Source of the DNA: 40CM-2-70-7 sp035505915
GTDB taxonomy: Bacteria; Gemmatimonadota; Gemmatimonadetes; Gemmatimonadales; GWC2-71-9
Direction: 5' to 3'
Assembly (NCBI GenBank): GCA_035505915.1
Contig: DATJQI010000078.1
Location: 1-64,000 of the forward strand
Length of the DNA stretch: 64,000 bases
Positions 44,139-53,185 of this stretch are shown piece by piece (positions within the stretch are counted from its first letter, which is position 1; each line of letters starts with the position of its first letter). The position numbers and the translations under genes are program-made. The notes under the pieces are model-generated. The model had not been told where the DNA came from and searched no databases. It worked only from the letters and a program-made list of their open reading frames with translations.

Positions 44139-44857
44139 ACCTGTCCGCGCGTGTCCTGGTGGTGGACGACGAGCCCGACATCACCGCGCTCGTGGCGTAT
44201 CACCTCGCCAAGGCCGGGTACCGGGTGAGTACCGCCGCCTCCGGCATCGAGGCCCTCAACGCCGTCCGCGAGGAGCGCCCGGACCTCGTGGTGCTCGATC
44301 TCATGCTTCCGGGCCGGTCGGGATTCGACGTCCTGTCGGACCTCCGCACCCGCCCCGAGACCAAGGATGTGGGCGTGGTGCTGCTCACCGCGAAGAAGGA
44401 CGAGCCCGACCGCATCAAGGGCCTGTCGCTCGGCGCCGACGACTATCTCGCCAAGCCGTTCTCACCGCAGGAGCTCGTGCTGCGCGTGGGCGCCGTGCTG
44501 CGCCGCCTGACCGCGCCCGCCGTGAGCGCGGGCGGCGTGCTGGCGGCCGGGCCGGTCCGCCTCGACGTCGCGGCGCACAAGGCCGAAGTCGACGGCCACC
44601 CCGTGGATCTGACCGCCACCGAGTTCCGTCTCTTGCGACTCCTCATCGAGCGGGAAGGGCGGGTGCAGGACCGCACGCAGCTGCTCGAAACGGTGTGGCG
44701 GGCGCAGCCCGACATCCAGACGCGCACCGTCGACATGCACGTCCAGCGGCTCCGCACCAAGCTCGGCCACGCCGGCCCGTGCATCGAGACGGTCCGGGGG
44801 GTCGGGTACCGCTTCCGGACCCCCACGCCCCACCCCGCCCGCGGCAAGAAGCGCTGA
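44135..44857 (+). CDS. OmpR/PhoB-family response regulator
   Basis: 240 residues. Receiver (VLVVDDEPDITALV, phosphoacceptor D55 in VVLDLMLPGRSG, LLTAKKDEPDRIKGL, YLAKPFSPQEL) followed by a winged-helix DNA-binding domain (VDLTATEFRLLRLLIEREG, TVDMHVQRLRTKLG, IETVRGVGYRF). Closest in style to PhoB: the receiver carries DEPDRIKGLSLGADDY. Directly coupled to the kinase (TGATG) and followed by phosphate-related genes, so PhoB is a reasonable but not proven identity. Confidence 0.93.
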   Translation: MNLSARVLVVDDEPDITALVAYHLAKAGYRVSTAASGIEALNAVREERPDLVVLDLMLPGRSGFDVLSDLRTRPETKDVGVVLLTAKKDEPDRIKGLSLGADDYLAKPFSPQELVLRVGAVLRRLTAPAVSAGGVLAAGPVRLDVAAHKAEVDGHPVDLTATEFRLLRLLIEREGRVQDRTQLLETVWRAQPDIQTRTVDMHVQRLRTKLGHAGPCIETVRGVGYRFRTPTPHPARGKKR

Positions 44858-46587
44858 TGCGGCTGGCCACGCGCTTCTTCCTCGCCACCGGGGTGCTGGT
44901 CACGATCACGGTGGCGATTCTCGTCATCGCGGCCGACGGCGTCGTCCATCGCCAGCTCCTGGCGGAAGCCGAAGCGGCCCTGGAGCGCGAGGCGCGGCTC
45001 GTGGCCAACGAGGTGCCGCCCGATTCGACGCAGTGGTCGCAGGCGGCCCACCGCCTGGGCGGGCTCATCGGCCGGCGCGTCACGCTCATCGATCCGACCG
45101 GGCGGGTCCGAGGCGACGCCGAGTTCCCCCCGGAAGCGCTGCCGCACCTGGAGAACCACCTCTCGCGCCCTGAAGTGCAGCAGGCCCTGGCCGAGGGACG
45201 CGGGAGCTACGAGCGGCTGTCGGCGTCCACCAACGAACGGCAGCTCTACGTGGCGGTCCGCGGCGGCCCCCGGGGACTCGCGGTCGTCCGCGTGTCCGCG
45301 CCGCTCGCCACGCTGGACGCGGCGGCCTCGGAAACCGACCAGGTCTTCGTGGTGTGGGGACTCGTGGCGCTGCTCGGCGCCACGCTCGCCGCCTGGCTGC
45401 TGGGACGCCGGACGGCCGCTCCGATCGTCGCCCTGGCCGCCGCCACCCGCGCGATCGCGGCCGACGGGGAGCCGGCGTTCCCCGAAAGCCGGGTGCGCGA
45501 GGTGGCCGACCACATCCGCTCCCTGCGCGGCATGCAGGAAGACCTGCGGAGCCGATTCGCGGAGCTCCGCCGCGAGCGCGAGGAGTCCCGGACCCTGGTC
45601 GAGTCGATGACCGACGGCGTCATCGCCGCCGACGCGTCGGGACGGGTGGGGACCTGCAACGCGGCGGCGCGGCGGATGCTCGGCCGCGCGGGCGACGAGC
45701 CCATCCCCGAGCTGGCCCTGCTGTTCCACGAGAAGGTGTCGCGGGACTTCGTGCGCGACGTGCTGGCGGGCCGTGAGGTGGACGAGCGGGAGCTCGTGGT
45801 CGGAGCCCGCGTGCTGCTGGGAACCGGCCGGACCCTGCCGGACGGCGGCACGCTCTTCGTGCTCCGGGACGTGACGGCGCTGCGCCGGCTCGAGACGGTG
45901 CGGCGGGATTTCGTCGCCAACGTGTCGCACGAGCTGAAGACCCCGCTGACCTCGATCGCGGGCTACGCGGAGACCATCGCGGCCGAGGCCGAGCCGGGAT
46001 CTCCGGCGCGGAACTTCGCGGACACCATCCTCGCCAACGCCCGCCGGATGCACCGGCTGGTGGAAGACCTGCTCGACCTGTCGCGCATCGAGTCGGGGGG
46101 CTGGCGCCCGGCGCCGCGGGTCGTGGACCTGGCCGCGGCGGCGCGGGACGCCTGGACCCCGTTCGCCGAGTCGGCCGCCGCGCGCGGAGTCCGTTTCGAG
46201 CCGGTCGTGCCGCCGGGAACCTCCGTGGCGGTGGATCCCGAGGCGCTGCGCCAGGTGTTCTCCAACCTCTTCGACAATTCCCTCCGGCACACGCCGCGGG
46301 GCGGCGCCATCGGCGTCTCGGCGGGCCCGGTCGGGGACGGCGTGGCGGTGGAGGTGAGGGACTCGGGCTCCGGCATTCCCCCGGAGCATCTGCCCCGCAT
46401 CTTCGAGCGCTTCTACCGGGCGGATCCGGCCCGCTCCCGCGACCAGGGCGGGACCGGTCTGGGGTTGTCGATCGTGAAGCACCTCGTGGAAGCCCACGGC
46501 GGCCGCGTCGACGCCGAAAGCACGCCGGGCCAGGGCACCACCATTCGTTTCGTCCTTCCGCCGCCCCCCGCCGTTACACAGCCGTAG
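44857..46587 (+). CDS. PhoR-like membrane sensor histidine kinase
   Basis: 576 residues. TM1 about 7-27, periplasmic region to about 165 (LANEVPPDSTQWSQAAHRLGG...), TM2 about 166-186, HAMP, PAS (SMTDGVIAADASGRV), HisKA with H358 in VANVSHELKTPLTSIAG, HATPase_c (NLFDNSLRHTPRGG, DSGSGIPPEHLPRIFERFYR, GGTGLGLSIVKHL). This is the PhoR/PnpS arrangement. Coupled to the regulator at 44135. Confidence 0.93.
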   Translation: MRLATRFFLATGVLVTITVAILVIAADGVVHRQLLAEAEAALEREARLVANEVPPDSTQWSQAAHRLGGLIGRRVTLIDPTGRVRGDAEFPPEALPHLENHLSRPEVQQALAEGRGSYERLSASTNERQLYVAVRGGPRGLAVVRVSAPLATLDAAASETDQVFVVWGLVALLGATLAAWLLGRRTAAPIVALAAATRAIAADGEPAFPESRVREVADHIRSLRGMQEDLRSRFAELRREREESRTLVESMTDGVIAADASGRVGTCNAAARRMLGRAGDEPIPELALLFHEKVSRDFVRDVLAGREVDERELVVGARVLLGTGRTLPDGGTLFVLRDVTALRRLETVRRDFVANVSHELKTPLTSIAGYAETIAAEAEPGSPARNFADTILANARRMHRLVEDLLDLSRIESGGWRPAPRVVDLAAAARDAWTPFAESAAARGVRFEPVVPPGTSVAVDPEALRQVFSNLFDNSLRHTPRGGAIGVSAGPVGDGVAVEVRDSGSGIPPEHLPRIFERFYRADPARSRDQGGTGLGLSIVKHLVEAHGGRVDAESTPGQGTTIRFVLPPPPAVTQP

Positions 46588-46633
46588 CACGGCGGTCACC
46601 CCCGCTTGACGGCCGGCGCCGATCGTCATCGGC

Positions 46634-47782
46634 GTGCGAATCGCGCTGGTTTCGGATACGTATGCGCCGCAGGTGAACGGCGTCACGACGGTGCTTCGCC
46701 GGATTGTGCGAGCCGTCGGCGATGCCGGACACCTGGCGGCCATGGTGGCGCCCGCGTATCCCGGAGGGCACCCCCCGGACCCACTTGAATTGCGGATTCC
46801 GTCGGTTCCGTTCCCGCCCTACCCCAGCATTCGCCTGTCGCTTCCGCTCTCACGCCGCATCAACCGGTTCCTCAACGACGTCCGTCCCGACGTGGTGCAC
46901 GTCGCCACCGAGGGCCCCCTGGGCGTCGTGGGCCGCGCGTGGGCGCTGGCGAACGACGTGCCCCTGGTCACGTCCTTTCACACCGACTTCCCGCGCTACG
47001 CCCGCGACTATCACGCCGGCGTGCTCGAGCCGGCGGTCTGGAAGTGGCTGGCGTGGTTTCACCGGCCCGCCCGGTTGACCCACACCCCCGGGGACGGGAC
47101 CCGCGCCGAGCTCCTGGCGCACGGCATCGGGCACGCGGTGGTCTGGGGACGCGGCGTCGACACGACGCACTTCAATCCCGGTCGGCGGGCCGCGTCCTGC
47201 CGCCGGTGGCTGGCCGGCGGCGACGACACCGTGATCGTGGTGCACGTCGGACGCCTCGCTCCCGAGAAGAACCTGGACGTCCTCGCCGAGGCCTGGCGGA
47301 TGGCCCGGGCGGCCCTCGGCCAGCGGGTGTCCTTCGCCCTCGCGGGCGACGGCCCCTTGTCCCGCCGGCTGCACGCGCGGCTGCCGTGGGCGCGGCAGAT
47401 CGGCTTCGTGGACCGCGACACCCTGGCGATGCTCTACGCGAGCGCCGACTTGTGCGTCCTGCCGTCCCGCACCGAGACCTGCGGGCTCGTGGCCCTCGAA
47501 GCCATGGCGTCCGGCATCCCGGTGGTCGCCGCCGACGCGGGCGGGCTGAAGGAGAGCGTGCGGCACGGCCAGACCGGTCTGCTGGTGCCTCCCGACGATC
47601 CGCACGCGTACGTCGACGCGATCGTCGACCTGGTGGTCCACCCCTTCGAGCGGCGGGAGTACGGCGCCGCCGCCCGGCGCGCCGCGCTCGAGCGCGATGT
47701 GCGTCCCGAAGACGTCGAGCTCCTGGCCCAATACGCCGCGGTGAGCGGCCAACCGGGGAGTTCCGAATCGTGCGCCGCGTAA
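46634..47782 (+). CDS. GT4-family glycosyltransferase
   Basis: 382 residues from GTG 46634. GT-B enzyme: RIALVSDTYAPQVNGVTTVLRRI at the N terminus, TSFHTDFPRYARDY, VWGRGVDTTHFNP, VVHVGRLAPEKNLDVL, and the C-terminal nucleotide-sugar motif ETCGLVALEAMASGIPVV. Close in pattern to MgtA/PimB-like mannosyl or glucosyl transferases acting on diacylglycerol or phosphatidylinositol. Cytoplasmic face of the inner membrane. Its placement behind PhoBR-like genes suggests lipid remodelling under phosphate limitation (inference). Confidence 0.9.
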   Translation: MRIALVSDTYAPQVNGVTTVLRRIVRAVGDAGHLAAMVAPAYPGGHPPDPLELRIPSVPFPPYPSIRLSLPLSRRINRFLNDVRPDVVHVATEGPLGVVGRAWALANDVPLVTSFHTDFPRYARDYHAGVLEPAVWKWLAWFHRPARLTHTPGDGTRAELLAHGIGHAVVWGRGVDTTHFNPGRRAASCRRWLAGGDDTVIVVHVGRLAPEKNLDVLAEAWRMARAALGQRVSFALAGDGPLSRRLHARLPWARQIGFVDRDTLAMLYASADLCVLPSRTETCGLVALEAMASGIPVVAADAGGLKESVRHGQTGLLVPPDDPHAYVDAIVDLVVHPFERREYGAAARRAALERDVRPEDVELLAQYAAVSGQPGSSESCAA

Positions 47783-48597
47783 TCCTGGTTCTGATCGACG
47801 GGCTCCGGCCCGATGCCATCACGCCGAGCGTGATGCCTTCGCTCGACGCGTTCGCCCACACCTACACGCTCGCGCTGCGGGCCACCACGGTCCGGCCCAG
47901 CACGACGGTCGCGGCCCTCGCCTCCCTCGCCACCGGCGTCGGACCGGCCAACCACCGGCTGGTGGAGCCGGGACTCGGATTTCTCGGCAAGCTCGGCGCC
48001 CTGCGCCCCGTGGCCCGCGAGCTGGCGAAAGGCGGAGTCCCGACGGACGTCGTGAGCGGCGAGCTCGCGCGCGGCGCCTGGCCGGTGGCGCAGGCCCTGG
48101 CCGCGGCGGCGGGCGTGCGGCGCGTGATACCGGGAGGCCGGACTCCTCTCGACGCCGCGGCGGCGGCGAGCCAGATCCTGCTCGCGGGCGAGGAGCAGGC
48201 GGTGTTCGTCTATCTGCCCGACTGCGACCGGGCCGGCCACGCCTACGGATGGATGTCTCCCGAGTACCTGAAAGCCGCGGCGGCGATCGACGTCGCGGTG
48301 GGCCGCCTCAGCGGCTGGGTGGACGAGGCCCTCATCCTGTTCCTCGCCGATCACGGGGGTGGCGGCGTCCGTCCCGAGGATCACGACGAGCCCCACCCGG
48401 TCAACGACCATATCCCGATCATCATCGGGGGCGTCGGCGCGACGCGCCGGCACCAGCTCACCCGCCCGGTCTCCATTCTCGACGTGCCGGCCACGCTCCT
48501 CTGGTGGTACAGCCGCCCCATTCCGCCCTCGTACGAAGGCCGGCCGCTGGCCGAGGCCTTGAGCCAGCCGGCCCGGCCCGTGGAGGTCCTCGCCTGA
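47770..48597 (+). CDS. Alkaline phosphatase superfamily protein (phosphodiesterase/pyrophosphatase-like)
   Basis: 275 residues from GTG 47770, with GGGGAG nine bases upstream, overlapping the transferase by 13 bases. Core motifs: VILVLIDGLRPDA (metal Asp), TVRPSTTVAALASLATGV (nucleophile Thr region), YLPDCDRAGHAYGWMSPEYL, FLADHGGGG and DEPHPVNDHIP. No signal peptide, so cytoplasmic. Similar to nucleotide pyrophosphatase/phosphodiesterase and PglZ-like enzymes; substrate not known, possibly a phospholipid head group given the neighbours. Confidence 0.88.
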   Translation: MRRVILVLIDGLRPDAITPSVMPSLDAFAHTYTLALRATTVRPSTTVAALASLATGVGPANHRLVEPGLGFLGKLGALRPVARELAKGGVPTDVVSGELARGAWPVAQALAAAAGVRRVIPGGRTPLDAAAAASQILLAGEEQAVFVYLPDCDRAGHAYGWMSPEYLKAAAAIDVAVGRLSGWVDEALILFLADHGGGGVRPEDHDEPHPVNDHIPIIIGGVGATRRHQLTRPVSILDVPATLLWWYSRPIPPSYEGRPLAEALSQPARPVEVLA

Positions 48598-49022
48598 GCC
48601 GTTGGCTCACGCACCTGGGCGGCGCCCGGGTCACCCTGGGCGTGGGGCTCGTGCTGATCGCCTTCACCCGGGAACGGCACCTCGGCGTCGTCGTGCTCGT
48701 GGCCAACGCGGCCTCTCATCTCGCGGTGCAGGTGCTGAAACGGACGGTGGCGCGGCGGCGTCCCTGCGACGTCCACGGTGTCCCCCTCGCACTCGTCGAC
48801 CTCCCCGATCCTTACTCCTTCCCTTCGGGCCACGCGGCCGCCGTCACCGCGGTCGCGACCTCCATTTCCCTCGCCCACCCGGCGCTGTCTCCCCCACTCC
48901 TCGCGCTGGCGGCCCTCGTCGCCCACTCGCGCGTGTCCCTGCGGGTGCACCACCCCGGAGACGTCGTGGCCGGAGCGGTGCTCGGTGCAACGGGAGCGAT
49001 CACCGCGGCGGCGCTCCTGTAG
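48594..49022 (+). CDS. Small PAP2-family phosphatase
   Basis: 142 residues. PAP2 motifs: KRTVARRRP, FPSGHAAAV, SRVSLRVHHPGDVVAG. Three to four helices. The start is read as CTG 48594, in a CTGA overlap with the stop upstream and seven bases behind a perfect GGAGG (48582-48586); the next canonical in-frame codon is GTG about 15 residues inside, within the first helix. Dephosphorylates lipid phosphates such as phosphatidate or undecaprenyl pyrophosphate. Last of the transferase-phosphodiesterase-phosphatase trio. Confidence 0.85.
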   Translation: MSRWLTHLGGARVTLGVGLVLIAFTRERHLGVVVLVANAASHLAVQVLKRTVARRRPCDVHGVPLALVDLPDPYSFPSGHAAAVTAVATSISLAHPALSPPLLALAALVAHSRVSLRVHHPGDVVAGAVLGATGAITAAALL

Positions 49023-49064
49023 ATCCGGTTTCGCCAAGTGTCTGCGGGACAGGCTGTTGCCACG

Positions 49065-49095
49065 TTGCACGCCCGTGACGTATTCGGGCTAATTT
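49065..49095 (+). promoter_or_regulatory. Putative promoter of ppx-ppk
   Basis: TTGCAC (49065-49070), 19-base spacer, TAATTT (49090-49095), followed after 16 bases by ATG 49112. Lies in the 89-base gap behind the PAP2 gene. Confidence 0.5.
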
Positions 49096-49111
49096 CCGTC
49101 ACGAGCGAGCG

Positions 49112-50734
49112 ATGACGACCATCCCCCTCCCCACCGCCCCGCAGGCGGAAGCGACCCCCCGGAGCCCGGCGAAGACCGGCGCACCCCGGATCGCGGCCAT
49201 CGACATCGGGACCAACTCGATCCGACTGGCCGTGGCGGAGGTGCAGCCGGACGGGACCTACCGGATTCTCGACGAAGACCGCGAGATGACGCGCCTCGGG
49301 CATGGCCTCTTCGAGACCGGCCGCCTGGCCGAGGAGCCGATGGCGCATTCGCTGCGGGTGCTGGGCCGGATGAAGGCCATCGTCGAGGGGTTCGGCGTCG
49401 GCGAGCTGCGCACCATCGCCACCAGCGCCGTCCGCGAGGCGACCAACGGGCGCGAATTCGTGCGCGAGGCGTGGAAGCGCTGCCGCGTCCGGGTGGACGT
49501 GGTGCCGCCCGAGGAGGAGGCGCGCCTGGCGCTGCGCAGCGTGCGCCGCCACTACGACCTGGGTGACCGCCGGACCGCGATCGTCGACATCGGAGGCGGC
49601 AGCACCGAGGTGGTGCTCGCCGTCGGCGGCCTCGTGGAGCTGGTAGTCTCCCTGCCGCTGGGCGCGGTGCGGCTCACGGAGCGCTACCTCCCGTCGGACC
49701 CCGTCAAGCCCAAGCACTGGAACGCGCTGCAGCGGGCCATCGACGCCGCCATCAAGGAAGGCATGGGGAAGGTCCCCTTCGCCGCCGACGTGATGATCGG
49801 CTCGGGCGGCACCTTCACCAACCTGGTGGAAATGGTCCAGTGCGAGCGCGAGGGGAAGGCCGGAAACCCGCGGAACTACCCGCTGGCCCGCGCCGAAGTC
49901 ACCCGGCTTCTCGACCGGCTCCGGGAGACGCCGCTGGCCGCGCGGCGCGAGATCCCCGGCCTCAACCCCCAGCGCGCCGACATCATCGTCGCCGGCGTCG
50001 CGGTGGTGGACCGGCTGGCCAAGCGCGTCGCCGCGCAGCGCGTGCTGGTGAACGACCGAGGGATCCGGGACGGCGTCCTCCTCGCGATGATCGAGGACCT
50101 GCCCGGGATGGCCCGTCCCCGGCGCGTCGCGCCCCCGGACCGGATGGACTCCGCGCGCCGGCTGGCCCGGCAGTGCCGGTCCAACGAACGGCATTGCGAG
50201 CGGGTGGCCCTGTTGGCGGTGCAGCTGTTCGACGCCCTGCGCCGGCCGTTCGACCTTCCCCCCGAAGGCCGGGAGGTCCTGATGGCCGGCGCCCTGCTGC
50301 ACGACATCGGCTACCTGATCAATCACGAGCGACACCACAAGCACGCCTACCACCTGATCATGCACGGGGACCTTCCCGGCTTCTCGGCCCGCGAGGTGGA
50401 GCTGATCGCGAACGTGGCGCGCTACCACCGCCGCGCCGCGCCCAAGAAGGACCACCCGAACTTCGGGCGGCTCACCAAGGACGAACGGCGGCTGGTCCGC
50501 CGCCTCTCCGGGATTCTCCGGATCGCCGACGGCCTGGACCGCACCCACGGCGGCATCGTGAAGGCGGTGCGGGCCCGCGCCGGACGCAAGGCCGTGCGGA
50601 TCTCCGTCTCCGCCTCGCGCAATCCCTCCATCGAGCTCGACGACGCCCGGCGCAAGAGCGGCCTCTTCGAGAAGGCGTTCGACCGCGCGCTGGTCTTCTC
50701 GCCGTACCGCGCCCGCGCCCGGAGACGCGCATGA
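49112..50734 (+). CDS. ppx: Exopolyphosphatase / pppGpp phosphohydrolase (Ppx/GppA)
   Basis: 540 residues. ASKHA-type phosphatase domain: IAAIDIGTNSIRLAVAEV, TIATSAVREATNG, AIVDIGGGSTEVVLAVGG, VMIGSGGTFTNLVEM, GIRDGVL; then a C-terminal HD-type domain (ERVALLAVQLFDAL, ALLHDIGYLINHERHHKHAYHL, IANVARYHRR). Degrades long-chain polyphosphate from the end. Coupled by ATGA to ppk, so synthesis and breakdown enzymes are produced together. Confidence 0.95.
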   Translation: MTTIPLPTAPQAEATPRSPAKTGAPRIAAIDIGTNSIRLAVAEVQPDGTYRILDEDREMTRLGHGLFETGRLAEEPMAHSLRVLGRMKAIVEGFGVGELRTIATSAVREATNGREFVREAWKRCRVRVDVVPPEEEARLALRSVRRHYDLGDRRTAIVDIGGGSTEVVLAVGGLVELVVSLPLGAVRLTERYLPSDPVKPKHWNALQRAIDAAIKEGMGKVPFAADVMIGSGGTFTNLVEMVQCEREGKAGNPRNYPLARAEVTRLLDRLRETPLAARREIPGLNPQRADIIVAGVAVVDRLAKRVAAQRVLVNDRGIRDGVLLAMIEDLPGMARPRRVAPPDRMDSARRLARQCRSNERHCERVALLAVQLFDALRRPFDLPPEGREVLMAGALLHDIGYLINHERHHKHAYHLIMHGDLPGFSAREVELIANVARYHRRAAPKKDHPNFGRLTKDERRLVRRLSGILRIADGLDRTHGGIVKAVRARAGRKAVRISVSASRNPSIELDDARRKSGLFEKAFDRALVFSPYRARARRRA

Positions 50735-52917
50735 CCGACCGCGCCCCCGCCGCCTATCCGGCCGATCACTACCTGAACCGCGAGCTCTCGTGGCTCGAGT
50801 TCAACGCGCGCGTGCTCGAGGAAGCGGCCGATGCCACCAACCCCTGGCTCGAGCGGCTCAAGTTCCTCTCGATCTTCAGCTCCAACCTGGACGAGTTCTT
50901 CGAGATCCGCGTCTCGGGACTGCAGCAGCAGGTTTACGCCGGCGTGGAGCCGCAGGATTTCGGCGCCGACGGCATGGCGCCGGCGGAGCAGCTCGCCGCC
51001 ATCGAGCGCCGGACGCACGATCTCGTCGCCGCCCAGTACCGCGTGCTCACCTCGGAAGTCTTCCCCGGTCTCAAGGACGCCGGCATCGAGCGGGTCCGCT
51101 GGACGGATCTGACCGCGGCGGAGCGGAAGCAGGCGGTGGGATACTTCCGGGCCAGTGTGTTCCCGGTGCTCACGCCGCTCGCCATCGACCCCGGTCATCC
51201 CTTCCCGCATGTCCACAACAAGAGCCTCAACATCGCGCTCCTGGTGGAGCGCAAGAACGGCGGGCTCCCACGGCGCCACTTCGCCGTGGTGCAGGTGCCC
51301 GGTGTGCTGGACCGCGTGATGGTGGTCTCCCGCGGGGAGCGGAACGTCCGCTTCATCCTGCTCGAGGACGTCATCGCGGAGCACCTGGGCGAGCTGTTCG
51401 GACACCTCAAGGTCGTGAGCCACACCGTCTTCCGGGTGACCCGCAACACGGACCTCACCATCCAGGAGGACGACGCCGAGGACCTGCTCGAGACCATCGA
51501 AGAGAGCCTGCGGCAGCGCATGCGCTCGGACCCGGTGCGGCTCGAGATCTCGACGGACGCGAGCGACCTGTTCGTCGACATGCTCACCGAGGCGCACGAC
51601 CTGGAGCCCCGGGACGTGTACCGGGTGAGCGGGCCGGTGGACCTCACCGCGCTGATGGCCCTGCACCGCCTCGAGGGCTTCGCCGTCGCCAAGGACGAGC
51701 CGCTGGTGCCGCGGGTCCCGCCGCAGTTCGCCGCGCAGGACGACGTCTTCCAGGTGATCCGCGCGCACGACGTGCTGGTGCACATGCCGTACGAGTCGTT
51801 CAGCTGCGTGGTGGACTTCATCGACCAGGCCGCCGACGACCCGCAGGTCCTGGCGATCAAGCAGACCCTGTACCGCACCTCGGGCGGCTCGCCGATCATC
51901 GCGGCCCTGGCCCGGGCGGCCCAGAACGGGAAGCAGGTGACCGCGCTGGTCGAGTTGAAGGCGCGGGCCGACGAACAGGCGAACATCGCCTGGGCCCGGA
52001 TGCTCGAGCAGGCCGGCGTGCACGTCGTGTACGGCATCGTGGGGCTCAAGACCCACTGCAAGGCGGCCCTCGTGGTCCGGCGTGAAGCCGAGGGCATCCG
52101 GCGCTACGTCCACCTCTCCACCGGCAACTACAATCCGGCGACCGCCCGTCTCTACACCGACCTGGGGCTGTTCACGGCCGACCCCGACTTCGGCGAGGAC
52201 ACGAGCGCGCTCTTCAACCTCCTCACCGGGTACGCCGAGGGATACGAGTGGAAGAAACTGCTCGTGGCGCCCCTCGATCTCCGGGAGCGCATCATCGCCC
52301 TGATCGAGCGCGAGGAGCAGCACGCGCGGGAGGGTCTGCCGGCCCGGATCATCGTGAAGATGAACGCGCTGGTCGAGCCGTCGGTGATCGACGCGCTCTA
52401 CCGCGCTTCGAGCGCCGGCGTCTCCATCGACCTGGTGATCCGGGGCATCTGCTGCCTCAAACCCGGACTCCCCGGCGTTTCCGAGCGCATCCGCGTGACC
52501 AGCATCGTGGACAAGTTCCTGGAGCACAGCCGGATCTTCTACTTCGAGAACGGCGGCGCTCCGGACGTCTGGCTCGCGAGCGCGGACTGGATGCCGCGGA
52601 ACTTCTGGCGCCGGATCGAGACCGCCTTCCCGGTGGAAGACGCCGCGCTGAAGACGCGCATCGTCAACGACATCCTCCGGCTGGTCCTGGCGGACACCGT
52701 GAAGGCCCGCGAGCTCCAGGCCGACGGCACCTACCGCCGGCGCGCCCCCGCCGAGGGCGAAGCGCCGATCCGGTCCCAGGTGGCCCTGCAGCTGCTGGCC
52801 CGGGAGGCCGCCCGGGAAAAGAAGTCCGACGTGCGGCCGCCGCTCGTGCCGGTGGTCCGCCGCCGCCCGGATTCCGAACCCGCCCCGGGCCCGGGCCGCG
52901 CGCACTCGCGCGCCTGA
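50731..52917 (+). CDS. ppk1: Polyphosphate kinase 1
   Basis: Reversibly polymerises ATP gamma-phosphate into polyphosphate at the membrane. 728 residues, full length. Opens YLNRELSWLEFNARVLEEA; FFEIRVSGL; then the two catalytic phospholipase-D-like units: RRYVHLSTGNYNPATARLYTDLGLF with phosphoacceptor H461, and KFLEHSRIFYFENGG with H599. LKARADEQANIAWARMLEQAG and NPSA-like surface conserved. Tail is Pro/Arg-rich. Confidence 0.97.
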   Translation: MTDRAPAAYPADHYLNRELSWLEFNARVLEEAADATNPWLERLKFLSIFSSNLDEFFEIRVSGLQQQVYAGVEPQDFGADGMAPAEQLAAIERRTHDLVAAQYRVLTSEVFPGLKDAGIERVRWTDLTAAERKQAVGYFRASVFPVLTPLAIDPGHPFPHVHNKSLNIALLVERKNGGLPRRHFAVVQVPGVLDRVMVVSRGERNVRFILLEDVIAEHLGELFGHLKVVSHTVFRVTRNTDLTIQEDDAEDLLETIEESLRQRMRSDPVRLEISTDASDLFVDMLTEAHDLEPRDVYRVSGPVDLTALMALHRLEGFAVAKDEPLVPRVPPQFAAQDDVFQVIRAHDVLVHMPYESFSCVVDFIDQAADDPQVLAIKQTLYRTSGGSPIIAALARAAQNGKQVTALVELKARADEQANIAWARMLEQAGVHVVYGIVGLKTHCKAALVVRREAEGIRRYVHLSTGNYNPATARLYTDLGLFTADPDFGEDTSALFNLLTGYAEGYEWKKLLVAPLDLRERIIALIEREEQHAREGLPARIIVKMNALVEPSVIDALYRASSAGVSIDLVIRGICCLKPGLPGVSERIRVTSIVDKFLEHSRIFYFENGGAPDVWLASADWMPRNFWRRIETAFPVEDAALKTRIVNDILRLVLADTVKARELQADGTYRRRAPAEGEAPIRSQVALQLLAREAAREKKSDVRPPLVPVVRRRPDSEPAPGPGRAHSRA

Positions 52918-52943
52918 GCCTAGCCGACCTCCCGCCCGGCAGG

Positions 52944-52949
52944 CAGATT
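52944..52949 (+). promoter_or_regulatory. Putative -10 of the Arg-rich small gene (leaderless)
   Basis: CAGATT followed by TCGTC and the ATG at 52955: five bases between box and start codon. No -35 visible. Same nAnnTT form as other candidate promoters here. Confidence 0.4.
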
Positions 52950-52954
52950 TCGTC

Positions 52955-53179
52955 ATGATCAACGAAACGACTGAAGATCGCCGCCACTGGCTGGTGGATC
53001 GCCGCCGCCGCAAAGAACGCCGGGCCAGGGCCGAGCGCCGCGACGGTGAGCGGCGCCGCGAGAACCGAGACGTGATCATCGACCGGCGCCACGGCACCTC
53101 GGGCGAGCGCCGGATGAGCGCGGATCGCCGCGATCGGAGCGAGCGCCGGACCCGCTCCGAACGGCGCGACCGGCCCTAA
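52955..53179 (+). CDS. Small Arg/Glu-rich basic protein, 74 aa
   Basis: Composed almost wholly of RRxxRR, ERR and DRR units (for example RRRRKERRARAERRDGERRR and SGERRMSADRRDRSERR), about a third arginine. No hydrophobic core except WLVDRR and DVIIDRR; likely disordered or a single charged helix. No family recognised. It sits between ppk and the CHAD gene, six bases before the latter, so an interaction with polyphosphate (a polyanion) or with RNA is a fair guess. Gene or chance open frame was considered: the regular repeat, its tight fit and its own -10-like box favour a gene. Confidence 0.7.
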   Translation: MINETTEDRRHWLVDRRRRKERRARAERRDGERRRENRDVIIDRRHGTSGERRMSADRRDRSERRTRSERRDRP

Positions 53180-53185
53180 CCCCCC

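Noticed and set aside
50422..53097. 891-codon open frame on the minus strand
   Set aside because: Antisense to ppx and ppk1, both certain genes; composition rich in His, Asp and Arg typical of complementary codon shadowing.
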